NCBI GenBank assembly: GCA_031255075.1
Contig: JAIRTF010000125.1
Span: 1 to 18,426 of the forward strand
DNA from: Bifidobacteriaceae bacterium
Lineage (GTDB): Bacteria > Actinomycetota > Actinomycetes > Actinomycetales > WQXJ01
Length of the DNA: 18,426 nucleotides
Reading direction: 5' to 3'
Part shown: positions 1 through 7,254 of the stretch, one piece after another
Layout: each line of letters opens with the position of its first letter
Numbering within the stretch: the stretch's first letter is position 1
Program-made: the position numbers and the translations under genes
The notes under the pieces: generated by a model
The model's database searches: none
Told to the model about the DNA's origin: nothing
The model's input: only the letters and a program-made list of their open reading frames with translations

Positions 1-49
1 TTCCCGGTTCGTCTTACGTTTCCACGATAGGCGATCACAGACAAGGGCG

Positions 50-66
50 GTCTGCTGTCAGCAGAC
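50..66 (-). terminator. Hairpin downstream of the hisN operon
   Basis: GTCTGCT (50-56) and AGCAGAC (60-66) form a perfect 7-bp stem around a 3-base GTC loop, about 30 bases beyond the hisN stop codon. It lies where a terminator of the minus-strand doxX-aroA-rsgA-hisN operon would be expected. No clear U-tract follows on the minus strand, so this may be a 3'-end stabilising hairpin or a weak terminator. Confidence 0.4.
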
Positions 67-93
67 AGTTTCGGCCGGCCGGCCAAGGGAGAT

Positions 94-1017
94 CTAAGAA
101 CGGGAGGCTTTGGGCCGCAAATAGGGCGTGACACGGTCATGTAGGCGGCCGTTGGAAGCCAATGCGTCGCTGCCGAACGGGCCGACCACTTTGCCGCGCG
201 TGTCGGTGAACATGCCGCCGGCCTCAGTCACTATGGGTGCTACCGCCACCATGTCATGGGGAGCCAATTCGGGTTCTGCGGCCAGGTCAACGGCGCCTTC
301 GGCCACCAGCATGTAGCTCCAGAAATCACCGAACCCGCGGGTCCGGCCCAGATCGCCAACCAAGCGGATGAAGCCGGGCAACCGGCCTTGGTCTTCCCAA
401 TCTGACAGAGAGGAATAGGACATGAAGGCATCGCCCAGCCGTTTGGTCTTGGAAACCTTCAACTGGACGGCTGAATCCAGCCCGGCGCCTTTCCAAGCGC
501 CGTAGCCGGCGGCGGCGAACCAGCGGGCGCCCAAAGCCGGGGCGGAAACCACTCCCACGGCCGGCCTGCCATCAGCCACCAAGCCGATCAGTGTGGCCCA
601 AACCGGCACCCGGCGGACATAGTTGGCGGTGCCGTCAATCGGGTCCAGCACCCAGGCGCGGCTGCGGGCGGCTTGAATTTTTGCCAGCTTGGAAACCTTG
701 GAGCCGCCAAATTCTTCGCCTAGGACCAGGTCATCCGGCCGGGTGCGGGCCAGTTGGTCACGCAGGAACTGTTCGGCCTTGAGATCTGCGTCTGTGACCG
801 GAGTTTCGTCGTCTTTGTGTTCCACGTCCAGGTCATGGGCGCCAAACCGGGCCAAGGTGATCTCATCGACTTGATCCGCCAAGGTCAACGCCAACCGCAG
901 GTCACCCAAATAGGTTTCGGCTTGAACCGGCGCGCTTTGGGCCTGCGCCAACTGTTCAAGGAAGGCCTTACGGGTTTTGTCTTCCTTGGATTTGTCCTTG
1001 TCTTTGCTCTTGGCCAC
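94..1017 (-). CDS. hisN: Inositol-monophosphatase-family phosphatase, probable histidinol-phosphatase HisN
   Basis: A magnesium-dependent phosphatase of about 307 residues, probably removing phosphate from histidinol phosphate in histidine synthesis in the cytoplasm. The metal-binding family motifs are all present: DETPVTDAD near residue 70, GEEFGG at 100, DPIDGTANY at 125, and PHDMVAVAPIVTEAGG at 253-268. The GTG start at 1017 is chosen because GGAAGGA sits six bases upstream. An in-frame ATG at 1032, overlapping the rsgA stop as TGATG, is the alternative and adds five residues. The first 16 or so residues are unusually lysine and aspartate rich (AKSKDKDKSKEDKTRK) and lie before the domain. 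The gene is last in the operon after rsgA; hisN next to rsgA/aroA is common in actinobacteria, which favours HisN over a SuhB-like inositol phosphatase. Substrate cannot be proved from sequence. Confidence 0.85.
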   Translation of the reverse strand: MAKSKDKDKSKEDKTRKAFLEQLAQAQSAPVQAETYLGDLRLALTLADQVDEITLARFGAHDLDVEHKDDETPVTDADLKAEQFLRDQLARTRPDDLVLGEEFGGSKVSKLAKIQAARSRAWVLDPIDGTANYVRRVPVWATLIGLVADGRPAVGVVSAPALGARWFAAAGYGAWKGAGLDSAVQLKVSKTKRLGDAFMSYSSLSDWEDQGRLPGFIRLVGDLGRTRGFGDFWSYMLVAEGAVDLAAEPELAPHDMVAVAPIVTEAGGMFTDTRGKVVGPFGSDALASNGRLHDRVTPYLRPKASRS

Positions 1018-1031
1018 GGCCGGTCCTTCCA

Positions 1032-2186
1032 TCAGTTGGGTTGCCGGCCGGCCGCGATCCGCAGATACGAATCGAGCCGCGACAACCGCGCTTGGTTTCC
1101 AGTTGCCCATTCTTGCAGGGCACATCCTTGTTGGTTCATCCCATGTTCACAGCCACGTCCGCAGTGGACAGCGATCTCCGCCAGGTCGCTGAACGCCGCC
1201 AGAAGTGTCTGATTGTCCACGTGGCTGAGCCCAAATGACCTTACCCCAGGGGTGTCTATGACCCAGCCACCATTTGGCAGTTCCAGGGCCAGCGCTGAAG
1301 ATGAGGTATGCCGGCCCTTGCCGGTCACCACGTTGACCAGCCCGGTTTGCCGCCCAGCGCCCGGCACCAGCGCGTTGATCAGGGTTGATTTGCCCACGCC
1401 GGAGTGCCCCACCAGCACGGTGGTTTGGCCGCTCAACAGTTCTTGGAGCCGCTCCAGTCCGCGAATGCCCGGTTCCGTTTGGTGGCCGATGCCGCGCCCC
1501 GCGTCCGCCTCATCCCAGCCGGTGGCCACCACCTCAATTCCTAAAGGTTCATAGATCGCCCGGATTTGATTGAGCGTCTCGGCCGGGTCTTGGTCCTGGG
1601 CATCAGTCTGGTCTGACGGCTGGGGCAGATCTCCGGGAGGTGGCTGGGCGGCATCGTCCCGCAGGGTGGGCGCGGCGGCACCATCTCCTTGGCGGGGGAG
1701 GAGGTCTTGTTTGGTCAGGCAGATCAGAGCGTCCATGTTGGCGTCATAGGCGGCCACCAACTGCCGGTCAATCATGCGGGGGTTGGGGGGCGGGTCGGCC
1801 AGAGAGACAACTATGGCCATCTGATCGGCCCCGGCTACGATCACCCGTTCGCGGCCGCGACCCTCTTCGGTGGCGCGGCGCAGTTCGGAGCGGCGGGGAG
1901 CGGTCCGGACAATTCTGGCCAGGGTGTCTTTGTGGCCGGAGGTGTCACCGGCCAGGTAGACCGTATCTCCCACCACCACGCTTTGGTGTCCCAGTTCGCG
2001 GGCTTTGACGGCGGTGATGTCACGGCCGTCCAAATGGACGGTATAGCGGCCCCGGTGGGTGGCAGTGACCCAACCTTCAGTGGCGTTGTGATGGCTGGGG
2101 CGAATCTTGGTGCGTGGCCTGGAGCCGCTGCGGGTGGCGCGGGTGCGCACGTCATCTGCGGTCAGGTCTTCCCAGCGGGAGTTCAC
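1032..2186 (-). CDS. rsgA: Ribosome small-subunit-dependent GTPase RsgA
   Basis: A circularly permuted GTPase that checks late maturation of the 30S ribosomal subunit. Seen from the GTG start (384 residues): an N-terminal OB-fold segment, TKQD (G4) at 158-161, the P-loop GHSGVGKST at 260-268, DTPG (G3) at 311-314, and a C-terminal zinc knuckle with Cys342, Cys346, His348 and Cys355. G4 preceding G1 is the permuted order that defines the family. The start at 2186 is chosen because its GTG overlaps the aroA stop as GTGA, and because the ADDVRTR and SRPRTK motifs begin shortly after it. GTG codons at 2195 and 2207 are alternatives. A linker of about 35 residues rich in Ala, Pro, Asp and Gln (roughly 166-203) follows G4 and looks like an insertion in the GTPase domain. 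Confidence 0.95.
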   Translation of the reverse strand: MNSRWEDLTADDVRTRATRSGSRPRTKIRPSHHNATEGWVTATHRGRYTVHLDGRDITAVKARELGHQSVVVGDTVYLAGDTSGHKDTLARIVRTAPRRSELRRATEEGRGRERVIVAGADQMAIVVSLADPPPNPRMIDRQLVAAYDANMDALICLTKQDLLPRQGDGAAAPTLRDDAAQPPPGDLPQPSDQTDAQDQDPAETLNQIRAIYEPLGIEVVATGWDEADAGRGIGHQTEPGIRGLERLQELLSGQTTVLVGHSGVGKSTLINALVPGAGRQTGLVNVVTGKGRHTSSSALALELPNGGWVIDTPGVRSFGLSHVDNQTLLAAFSDLAEIAVHCGRGCEHGMNQQGCALQEWATGNQARLSRLDSYLRIAAGRQPN

Positions 2187-3529
2187 CGCGGCCACAGTTG
2201 CTCCCACAGGTTGGTGAAGGAGGGCAGGGTCTTGGCTGTGACGGAGACGTCATCCAGTTCCACTCCGGGGATGGCCAGCCCAATGATGGCTCCGAATTGG
2301 GCCATGCGGTGATCGCCATAGGTCTGAAGCAGTGTGCCGCTCAGCGGGGCGGGGCTCAGCCGCAACCCGGTGGTGGTCTGTTCGGCGGAACCGCCTAGGC
2401 GGGCAATTTCGGTGGCCAGAGCGGCCAGACGGTCAGTTTCATGGCCGCGCAGGTGGGCAATCCCGGTCAGTTCAAACGGAACTCCGCTGAGTGCGCCCAG
2501 GGCCGTCAGGCATGGCGCCAGTTCGCCGGCGGCGGATAGGTCAAGACAAATCGGGCCGGCGGGTGCCTGGTCTGGGTGTCTTTGGTTGGGGGTCCACCCA
2601 GGTGCGTCCAAATCATCCCCTGAATCTGGCAAAAGCCCAGGTGAGGTCAGTTCCAGTGTGCCGTCACGGAGACTGGTCCGGGCGCCGAAGGCAGTCAAGA
2701 ACTGCGGCAGTAGCGCACCTGGCTGAGTGGTTTGGGCCGGCCAGTTGGGAATTCGAATGGTGCCGCCGGCCACTACCGCGGCCGCCAAGAAGGGCGCGGC
2801 GTTGGACAGGTCAGGCTCCACTTGGATGGTTTTCCCGGTCAGGCCGCCAGGTTGGATTGTCCAGGCGTAGGGACTGGTTTCGGCGCCGTTGGCGCCGAAG
2901 GTTGCCAGGGCCGCCAAGGTCATTTCAACGTGTGGGCGGCTGGGCAGAACGGCCGGTTCAAGGCTGATGGACAGACCCTGGCTATAGGCCGGCGCGGCCA
3001 ACAGCAAAGCGGACAGAAACTGGCTGGAAAGCCGGGCATCCAAGGTGGTGTGACCGCCGGTCAACTGTCCGGTGCCGGTAACAGTGAAAGGCAGTGAACC
3101 GCTGCCGGCCGGTAAGGAAATGTTGACGCCTAGGCGCCCGAGTGCTTCTAACAGGGGACGAATTGGCCGGGCGCCGGCGGCGGTTGATCCGTCAAATCGC
3201 ACCGGTCCCGCCGCCAGGGCAGCTACCGGCGGCAGGAATCGCATAACGGTGCCGGCCAAACCAATCTGGATGTCGCCGCCCGCTACCACAGGGCCAGGAT
3301 GGACGTCCCAATGGGTCGAATTTGTCTCAACTCTGGTGCCCAACTGTTCCAGGGACGCGGCCATCAGGCGGGAATCATCGGCATCCAAGGCGCCTTTCAG
3401 CCGTGATGGGCCCTTGGCCAATGCCGCCAGCACCAAATAGCGGGCTGTCAGCGATTTGGACCCTGGCAGGGTGATGGTGGCGTGGACCGGTCCAGGGGCT
3501 GGCGGCGCGGCCCAACGCCTTTGTTTCAC
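2183..3529 (-). CDS. aroA: 3-phosphoshikimate 1-carboxyvinyltransferase (EPSP synthase)
   Basis: Catalyses the sixth step of the shikimate pathway, joining phosphoenolpyruvate to shikimate-3-phosphate in the cytoplasm on the way to aromatic amino acids. The 448-residue length is usual for the family. Visible motifs are the substrate-binding PGSKSLTARYLVLAALA (22-38), GLAGTVMRFLPP (90-101, equivalent to the LGNAGTAMR signature), SSQFLSALL (168-176), EPDLSNAAPFLAAA near 240, and YGDHRMA near the C terminus. The GTG start overlaps the stop of the upstream membrane protein gene as GTGA, and its own stop overlaps the rsgA start in the same way, so translation is probably coupled through the operon. 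Confidence 0.97.
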   Translation of the reverse strand: MKQRRWAAPPAPGPVHATITLPGSKSLTARYLVLAALAKGPSRLKGALDADDSRLMAASLEQLGTRVETNSTHWDVHPGPVVAGGDIQIGLAGTVMRFLPPVAALAAGPVRFDGSTAAGARPIRPLLEALGRLGVNISLPAGSGSLPFTVTGTGQLTGGHTTLDARLSSQFLSALLLAAPAYSQGLSISLEPAVLPSRPHVEMTLAALATFGANGAETSPYAWTIQPGGLTGKTIQVEPDLSNAAPFLAAAVVAGGTIRIPNWPAQTTQPGALLPQFLTAFGARTSLRDGTLELTSPGLLPDSGDDLDAPGWTPNQRHPDQAPAGPICLDLSAAGELAPCLTALGALSGVPFELTGIAHLRGHETDRLAALATEIARLGGSAEQTTTGLRLSPAPLSGTLLQTYGDHRMAQFGAIIGLAIPGVELDDVSVTAKTLPSFTNLWEQLWPR

Positions 3530-4029
3530 GCTTCTTTGGCGGCGGCGCTACCGGCTCCGCAACGGCGGCCGGAGCAGCAACCACGGCCGGACTTGGCGGA
3601 ATCCTCCCGGCGTCCTTTGGAATGATGGCGGCCGCGGGTGGGGCCAGCCAAGATCAGCAAAGCCGCGCCGACCAGCGCCACGTGTGAAAAGAAGCCGTTC
3701 CGCAAGGCGGCGCGGCGTTCCTCGTCATCTTTGACCTGCCAAAACCGGTATCCAAACAAGGTGGCCGGCACGCTAACCGCCAGACTTGCCAGCGCTCCCA
3801 AACGCGGTGCCACGGAGCTGGCGATCAGCGCCCCTCCAACCGCTTGACCAACCGCCCCGGCCTTGACCACCGCGGCCGGTTCAAGATCCAAATTGGTGGC
3901 CTTATTGAGGCTCTCAACCAGCGGGGCGGCCACGGCCTCATGCGGTTGGGGACGTCGTAGAACGCTGGTGCCGTCGGCAATTACGGCGGCGCCAATCAAG
4001 GCGCGGGCTTTGGCTCGAATCAGGCTCAT
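3526..4029 (-). CDS. DoxX-like small membrane protein
   Basis: A 167-residue membrane protein that is first in the minus-strand operon with aroA, rsgA and hisN. An IRAKARALIGAAVIADG segment at the N terminus, two long hydrophobic stretches (about 57-97) and another at 112-129 resemble the DoxX/DoxD family often found just upstream of aroA in actinobacteria. The function is unknown; in mycobacteria DoxX joins SseA and SodA in a membrane complex for thiol and superoxide stress, but the partners are not in this window. After the last membrane segment comes a basic, hydrophilic tail with Cys151, Cys152 and Cys157, which is unusual. The ATG at 4029 is the start; on the minus strand a TAGACA box eight bases before it is a weak -10 candidate. 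It diverges from sigR. Confidence 0.75.
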   Translation of the reverse strand: MSLIRAKARALIGAAVIADGTSVLRRPQPHEAVAAPLVESLNKATNLDLEPAAVVKAGAVGQAVGGALIASSVAPRLGALASLAVSVPATLFGYRFWQVKDDEERRAALRNGFFSHVALVGAALLILAGPTRGRHHSKGRREDSAKSGRGCCSGRRCGAGSAAAKEA

Positions 4030-4053
4030 ACCTTAAGTGTCTACCACGTTTCG

Positions 4054-4079
4054 GGAACAAGCGGCTAAGCGTCAGCGTT
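4054..4079 (+). promoter_or_regulatory. SigR-type autoregulatory promoter (p2) of sigR
   Basis: GGAAC at 4054-4058 is followed after exactly 18 bases by GTT at 4077-4079. This matches the known SigR/SigH promoter pattern (GGAAT/C, about 18 bases, GTT) controlling thiol-oxidative stress genes. Transcription should begin roughly 7-10 bases after GTT, at or just before the in-frame ATG at 4090. SigR genes in Streptomyces and mycobacteria are known to be autoregulated by such a promoter. Confidence 0.8.
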
Positions 4080-4089
4080 ATCAGTTCAC

Positions 4090-4860
4090 ATGCGCCAACC
4101 CCTACTCGCGCCTCCCCCGACGGCAGCCTGGCTGCCGGAGCCGGATCTGGCCGAACACACCATCAAAACTGCACTACCTCCCACCTGGCCGACCTTCACC
4201 AGCATCGCTCCGCTAGGCTCGTTAGCCATGATCACCGAGGAGCCCTCGCCGGAGGCCGCCCCAGATCCGCGGCTTCATGAGACGCACGATGAACGCGCCG
4301 CCCGTTTCGAGGGCGAGGCACTAGAGTTCATCGACCAGCTCTATGGCGCCGCCATGCGGGTTACCCGCAATCCAGCCGATGCCGAGGACCTGGTTCAGGA
4401 GACCTACGCCAAGGCATTCGCCAACTTTCACCAGTACAAACCTGGCACCAACCTGAAGGCTTGGCTCCACCGGATTCTCACCAACACCTACATCAACGAT
4501 TACCGCAAACGTCAACGCTCACCTCAGCAGACCAACGCTGAGGAGGTCGAGGACTGGCAGATCATGCGGGCTGCGGAGCACGAATCCAAGGGCTTGCAAT
4601 CGGCTGAATTGGAGGCCCTGGATCATCTGCCGGATTCCAGGATCAAAGACGCTCTGGCCGAGTTGAAAGACGATTACCGTATGGTGGTCTACTACTCGGA
4701 CGTAGAGGGCTATTCTTATAAGGAGATCGCTCAGATTATGGGCACTCCCATAGGAACGGTAATGTCCCGCCTGCACCGTGGGCGGGCTCAGCTACGTAAG
4801 GCTCTGACCGGCCAGGGCATCGGCCCCGAAGGTTCGGAGCCCCTGACGAGAGAGGGGTGA
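4090..4860 (+). CDS. sigR: RNA polymerase ECF sigma factor SigR/SigH (long isoform; main start at 4228)
   Basis: An ECF sigma factor controlling the thiol-oxidative stress response. In the short form (ATG 4228, 210 residues) region 2 spans about 32-99, including the DAEDLVQETYAKAF and NLKAWLHRILTNTYINDYRK motifs. Region 4 spans 139-192 with the helix-turn-helix GYSYKEIAQIMGTPIGTVMSR. The reading frame is open upstream to an ATG at 4090, adding a 46-residue Pro/Leu-rich extension. A SigR-type promoter sits directly before that ATG, matching the two-isoform arrangement known for Streptomyces coelicolor sigR, where the induced longer form is unstable. A TAGGCT box eight bases before 4228 would give the short form. 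rsrA follows at once, as expected. No strong ribosome-binding site precedes either start, so both may be leaderless. Confidence 0.93.
   Translation: MRQPLLAPPPTAAWLPEPDLAEHTIKTALPPTWPTFTSIAPLGSLAMITEEPSPEAAPDPRLHETHDERAARFEGEALEFIDQLYGAAMRVTRNPADAEDLVQETYAKAFANFHQYKPGTNLKAWLHRILTNTYINDYRKRQRSPQQTNAEEVEDWQIMRAAEHESKGLQSAELEALDHLPDSRIKDALAELKDDYRMVVYYSDVEGYSYKEIAQIMGTPIGTVMSRLHRGRAQLRKALTGQGIGPEGSEPLTREG
4214..4219 (+). promoter_or_regulatory. Candidate housekeeping -10 box for the short SigR form (p1)
   Basis: TAGGCT ends eight bases before the ATG at 4228, which begins the canonical 210-residue SigR. It matches the actinobacterial -10 pattern TANNNT, and the spacing would put the transcript start within a base or two of the ATG. 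I see no convincing -35 element. The same hexamer precedes the PPK2 gene. Confidence 0.4.
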
Positions 4861-4864
4861 GGTG

Positions 4865-5131
4865 ATGACCAACTCTTGGACACGCTTCGAGTGCGAAGAC
4901 GCCCTGCCCCGGCTGTACCACTTCATCGATGAAGAGCTGAGCTACCACGAACTGGAAGCCATGCGGGACCACCTGGATGGCTGCGACAACTGCTCCTACG
5001 AAGCCGAAGTACGCGTCAAGCTGAAGAGCGTGATTCGCGAAGCCTGCCTTGAAGCGGCACCGACGCACCTGCGGGACAAGGTCTCCGCACGGATCGCCGA
5101 GATGCGCGCCTCGATGGCTGAACCGGTCTGA
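4865..5131 (+). CDS. rsrA: Zinc-binding redox anti-sigma factor RsrA (ZAS family)
   Basis: An 88-residue anti-sigma factor that should hold SigR inactive in the reduced cytoplasm and release it when its cysteines form a disulfide. The zinc anti-sigma motif His-x3-Cys-x2-Cys is present as HLDGCDNC, His36, Cys40 and Cys43, with the additional cysteine Cys10. These correspond to Cys11, His37, Cys41 and Cys44 of Streptomyces RsrA, shifted by one. Cys61 is also present. The ATG at 4865 is chosen because AGGGG lies seven to eight bases upstream; a GTG at 4862 would add one residue and match the Streptomyces numbering exactly. The gene starts four bases after the sigR stop, so the pair is co-transcribed. 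Confidence 0.93.
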   Translation: MTNSWTRFECEDALPRLYHFIDEELSYHELEAMRDHLDGCDNCSYEAEVRVKLKSVIREACLEAAPTHLRDKVSARIAEMRASMAEPV

Positions 5132-5142
5132 ACCAACCGGTT
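5121..5142. terminator. Possible small bidirectional hairpin between rsrA and bL37
   Basis: AACCGGT (5121-5127) and ACCGGTT (5136-5142) form a 7-bp stem with an 8-base loop, centred on the rsrA stop and only two bases from the end of the converging bL37 gene. A run of three Ts follows on the plus strand. Position suggests a shared terminator; stem stability is modest. Confidence 0.3.
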
Positions 5143-5143
5143 T

Positions 5144-5218
5144 CTAGGCGTTGGGCCGCCGGCCGTGGTTGGCGGCTGAATTCTTACGAGTGCGGCGCTT
5201 GCGGGCACGCTTCGACAT
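5144..5218 (-). CDS. Large-subunit ribosomal protein bL37
   Basis: A 24-residue, very basic protein translated as MSKRARKRRTRKNSAANHGRRPNA with two arginine/lysine clusters and the C-terminal NHGRRPNA. It matches the actinobacterial ribosomal protein bL37, first seen in mycobacterial 50S structures, including the conserved ANHGRRPNA end. AAGGAGT lies four bases upstream of the ATG, a strong ribosome-binding site. The gene is too short for most gene finders and converges on rsrA with a 12-base gap. Confidence 0.88.
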   Translation of the reverse strand: MSKRARKRRTRKNSAANHGRRPNA

Positions 5219-5563
5219 GGCATGACTCCTTCAAGGAATGGTTAGAGAACTGCCTGCCAGACTAGCAGCCCGCCGGTTGTGCCTCCCAAGCGACCCTCTG
5301 AGGGGCCACCTGGGCGGCCTACGGCGGGTGGGCGGCGCGGCATCGGCCACCGACTGGTTTGGCCGGTGCGGCACCTGGCCGGCACGGCGGTACGGGGTGG
5401 GGCCGGTCCGGCGTGTCCGCCGGGGTTTCGCTAGGCGGCGTGGTTAGCTGGTAGCGGAGCCTTGCGGACGCTCTTCCCCCGTCCTGGGTGGAGTGCCACT
5501 CGTGATCAGGGCGGTCCGTGGTTCCAAGCGAGACTGACCGACGATTGGGACATGTAGCAGCCA
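5219..5563. other. Intergenic region between bL37 and ftsE
   Basis: This 345-base, very GC-rich stretch separates the divergent bL37 and ftsE genes. It holds the bL37 promoter candidate near 5259-5289 and a GC hairpin (GGCCGGTG/CACCTGGCC, 5361-5380). An open frame at 5238-5447 has an arginine-rich composition typical of chance frames in GC-rich DNA, and I do not call it. In many actinobacteria prfB precedes ftsE, but no trace of prfB is seen here. I found no clear ftsE promoter. Confidence 0.5.
5259..5289 (-). promoter_or_regulatory. Candidate promoter of the bL37 gene
   Basis: On the minus strand TTGGGA (5289-5284) is followed after 19 bases by TAGTCT (5264-5259), preceded by TGC, an extended -10 signature. 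It lies about 40 bases upstream of the bL37 start codon. The 19-base spacer is longer than ideal. Confidence 0.4.
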
Positions 5564-6253
5564 GTGATCAAATTCGACAACGTAACCAAGATCTACGCCC
5601 GCGGCGCGCGTCCGGCGCTGGACGAAGTCTCCCTGGAAGTGCCACGAGGCGAATTCTGCTTCCTGGTGGGGGCCTCCGGCTCTGGCAAGTCCACCATGCT
5701 GTCAATCGTGCTGCGCGAAGAACACATCACCTCCGGCTCCGCTTTTGTGCTGGGGCAAGACCTCAGCCGTATGCCGCAACGGCGCATCCCGCGGTTCCGG
5801 CGGCAGATCGGCTCAGTTTTCCAAGACTTCCGCTTGTTGGACCGCAAGACCGTCTTTGAGAACGTGGCCTTCGCCATGCAGGTGATTGGCCGTCCCCGGC
5901 ACGCCATTATGCGGACGGTGCCGGACGTGTTGGACCTGGTCGGGTTGGCCGGCAAAGAAAAGCGCACCCCCCATGAACTGTCCGGTGGTGAGCAACAGCG
6001 GGTTGCCATTGCCCGGGCGGTAGTCAACCGGCCCCAAATCCTGCTGGCGGACGAGCCGACCGGCAACCTGGACCCGCGCACCTCCGAAGGCATCATGGCC
6101 GTGTTGGAACGGGTCAACCAGACCGGCACCACTGTGGTCATGGCCACCCACGATGTTGGCCTGGTAGACCAAGCCCAGCACCGGGTGGTGGAACTGGTTG
6201 AGGGCCGCGTTGTCAGAGACGAAGCATCCGGCTACTACGGGGGAGATGTCTGA
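5564..6253 (+). CDS. ftsE: Cell division ATP-binding protein FtsE
   Basis: The ATPase subunit of the FtsEX complex, which sits at the septum and switches on peptidoglycan hydrolases outside the membrane. It is 229 residues, the usual length. Walker A GASGSGKST is at 36-44, the Q-loop Gln at 87, signature LSGGEQQR at 139-146, Walker B with DEPTGNLD at 163-170, and the switch histidine at 196. RLLDRKTVFENVAFAM in the helical domain is typical of FtsE rather than of LolD/MacB-type ATPases. The start is a GTG with no obvious Shine-Dalgarno sequence. Its stop overlaps the ftsX start as TGATG. Confidence 0.97.
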   Translation: MIKFDNVTKIYARGARPALDEVSLEVPRGEFCFLVGASGSGKSTMLSIVLREEHITSGSAFVLGQDLSRMPQRRIPRFRRQIGSVFQDFRLLDRKTVFENVAFAMQVIGRPRHAIMRTVPDVLDLVGLAGKEKRTPHELSGGEQQRVAIARAVVNRPQILLADEPTGNLDPRTSEGIMAVLERVNQTGTTVVMATHDVGLVDQAQHRVVELVEGRVVRDEASGYYGGDV

Positions 6254-7182
6254 TGCGGTTCCGGTTTGTGGCGGCGGAGATCCTCCACGGGTTCAGACGC
6301 AACCTATCCATGATTGGGGCCGTCATCCTGGTGACGTTTGTCTCACTCAGCGCCGTAGGCGCCGCCCTGATGCTGCAAATGCAGGTGGACCGGCTGAAAG
6401 GCGACTGGTACGGCAAAGTTGAGGTGTCCATCTTCTTGTGCCCGGTGGACCCGGTTGACATAGCCAACTGCGCCGGCGGAGCCGTCACCCAAGACCAGAA
6501 GAACGCCGTCCGAACGCGCCTCGAATCGCCAGAGATGGCCCCCTACGTGGCCCAAGTGTTTGAACAGGACCGCGAATCGGTGCTGGCCGAATACTACGAG
6601 CGCTACGGCGAGGACTACCTGCCAGGCCAACTGACCGTGGACGCCTTCGGGCCGGTACTGCACGTCAAACTGACCGAACCAGTCGATGAAACCAAGTTCG
6701 ATGTGGTCACGGACACCGTCTCCACCATGCCGGGCGTGCTGGAAGCCGTAGACCAATCCGATCTGCTGGGCCAACTATTCGACTTGGTTGGCAAGATCCG
6801 GTTGGCGGCCCTGGCCGCGGCGGGAGTATTAGCACTGGCCGCCGTCCTGCTGATCACCACCACGATTCGGCTCTCAGCGTTGTCCCGTCAACGCGAAACC
6901 GGCATAATGCGCCTGGTGGGAGCCTCAAACCTGTTCATTCAGCTGCCATTCATGTTGGAGGGCGCGGTGGCCGCGCTCTTGGGTTCTGTGCTGGCGGTCG
7001 CTACCCTATGGGGTGGCTCCCAATTCTTGGTGGCCGAATGGGTAGAGACGAACTTCGCCTTGCTGATGGGCAAGGTCAACCCGTTGGACGCGCTGGCGGT
7101 AGCGCCGTGGCTGGTCGGTGCCGCGGTGGTGTTGGCCGGTCTCAGTTCAGCGCTGACCCTGAGGCGGTTCACCCGAGTATGA
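6253..7182 (+). CDS. ftsX: Cell division permease-like protein FtsX
   Basis: The membrane subunit of FtsEX, 309 residues. Four membrane segments are visible at about 19-41, 183-205, 231-253 and 281-300, with a large extracellular loop between the first two (about 42-180) that in other species binds the cell-wall hydrolase. Two cysteines (63 and 73) lie in that loop and could form a disulfide outside the cell; this is inference. The RQRETGIMRLVGAS motif after the second membrane segment is characteristic of FtsX. It overlaps ftsE by one base and lies 72 bases upstream of the secreted M23 peptidase gene. Confidence 0.96.
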   Translation: MRFRFVAAEILHGFRRNLSMIGAVILVTFVSLSAVGAALMLQMQVDRLKGDWYGKVEVSIFLCPVDPVDIANCAGGAVTQDQKNAVRTRLESPEMAPYVAQVFEQDRESVLAEYYERYGEDYLPGQLTVDAFGPVLHVKLTEPVDETKFDVVTDTVSTMPGVLEAVDQSDLLGQLFDLVGKIRLAALAAAGVLALAAVLLITTTIRLSALSRQRETGIMRLVGASNLFIQLPFMLEGAVAALLGSVLAVATLWGGSQFLVAEWVETNFALLMGKVNPLDALAVAPWLVGAAVVLAGLSSALTLRRFTRV

Positions 7183-7254
7183 CGCGAACGAGATTGACAC
7201 GGAGGCTGGAACTGAAACGCAACCTGGCCCTGACAGCGAGTGAGGAGTAGAGCG

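Noticed and set aside
1689..2312. A 207-codon plus-strand open frame over rsgA and aroA
   Set aside because: It spans two well-supported minus-strand genes, is glycine-rich and shows no domain.
5238..5447. Open frame of 69 codons upstream of ftsE
   Set aside because: Arginine-rich chance translation of GC-rich DNA with no family resemblance. I also looked for prfB remnants here and found none.
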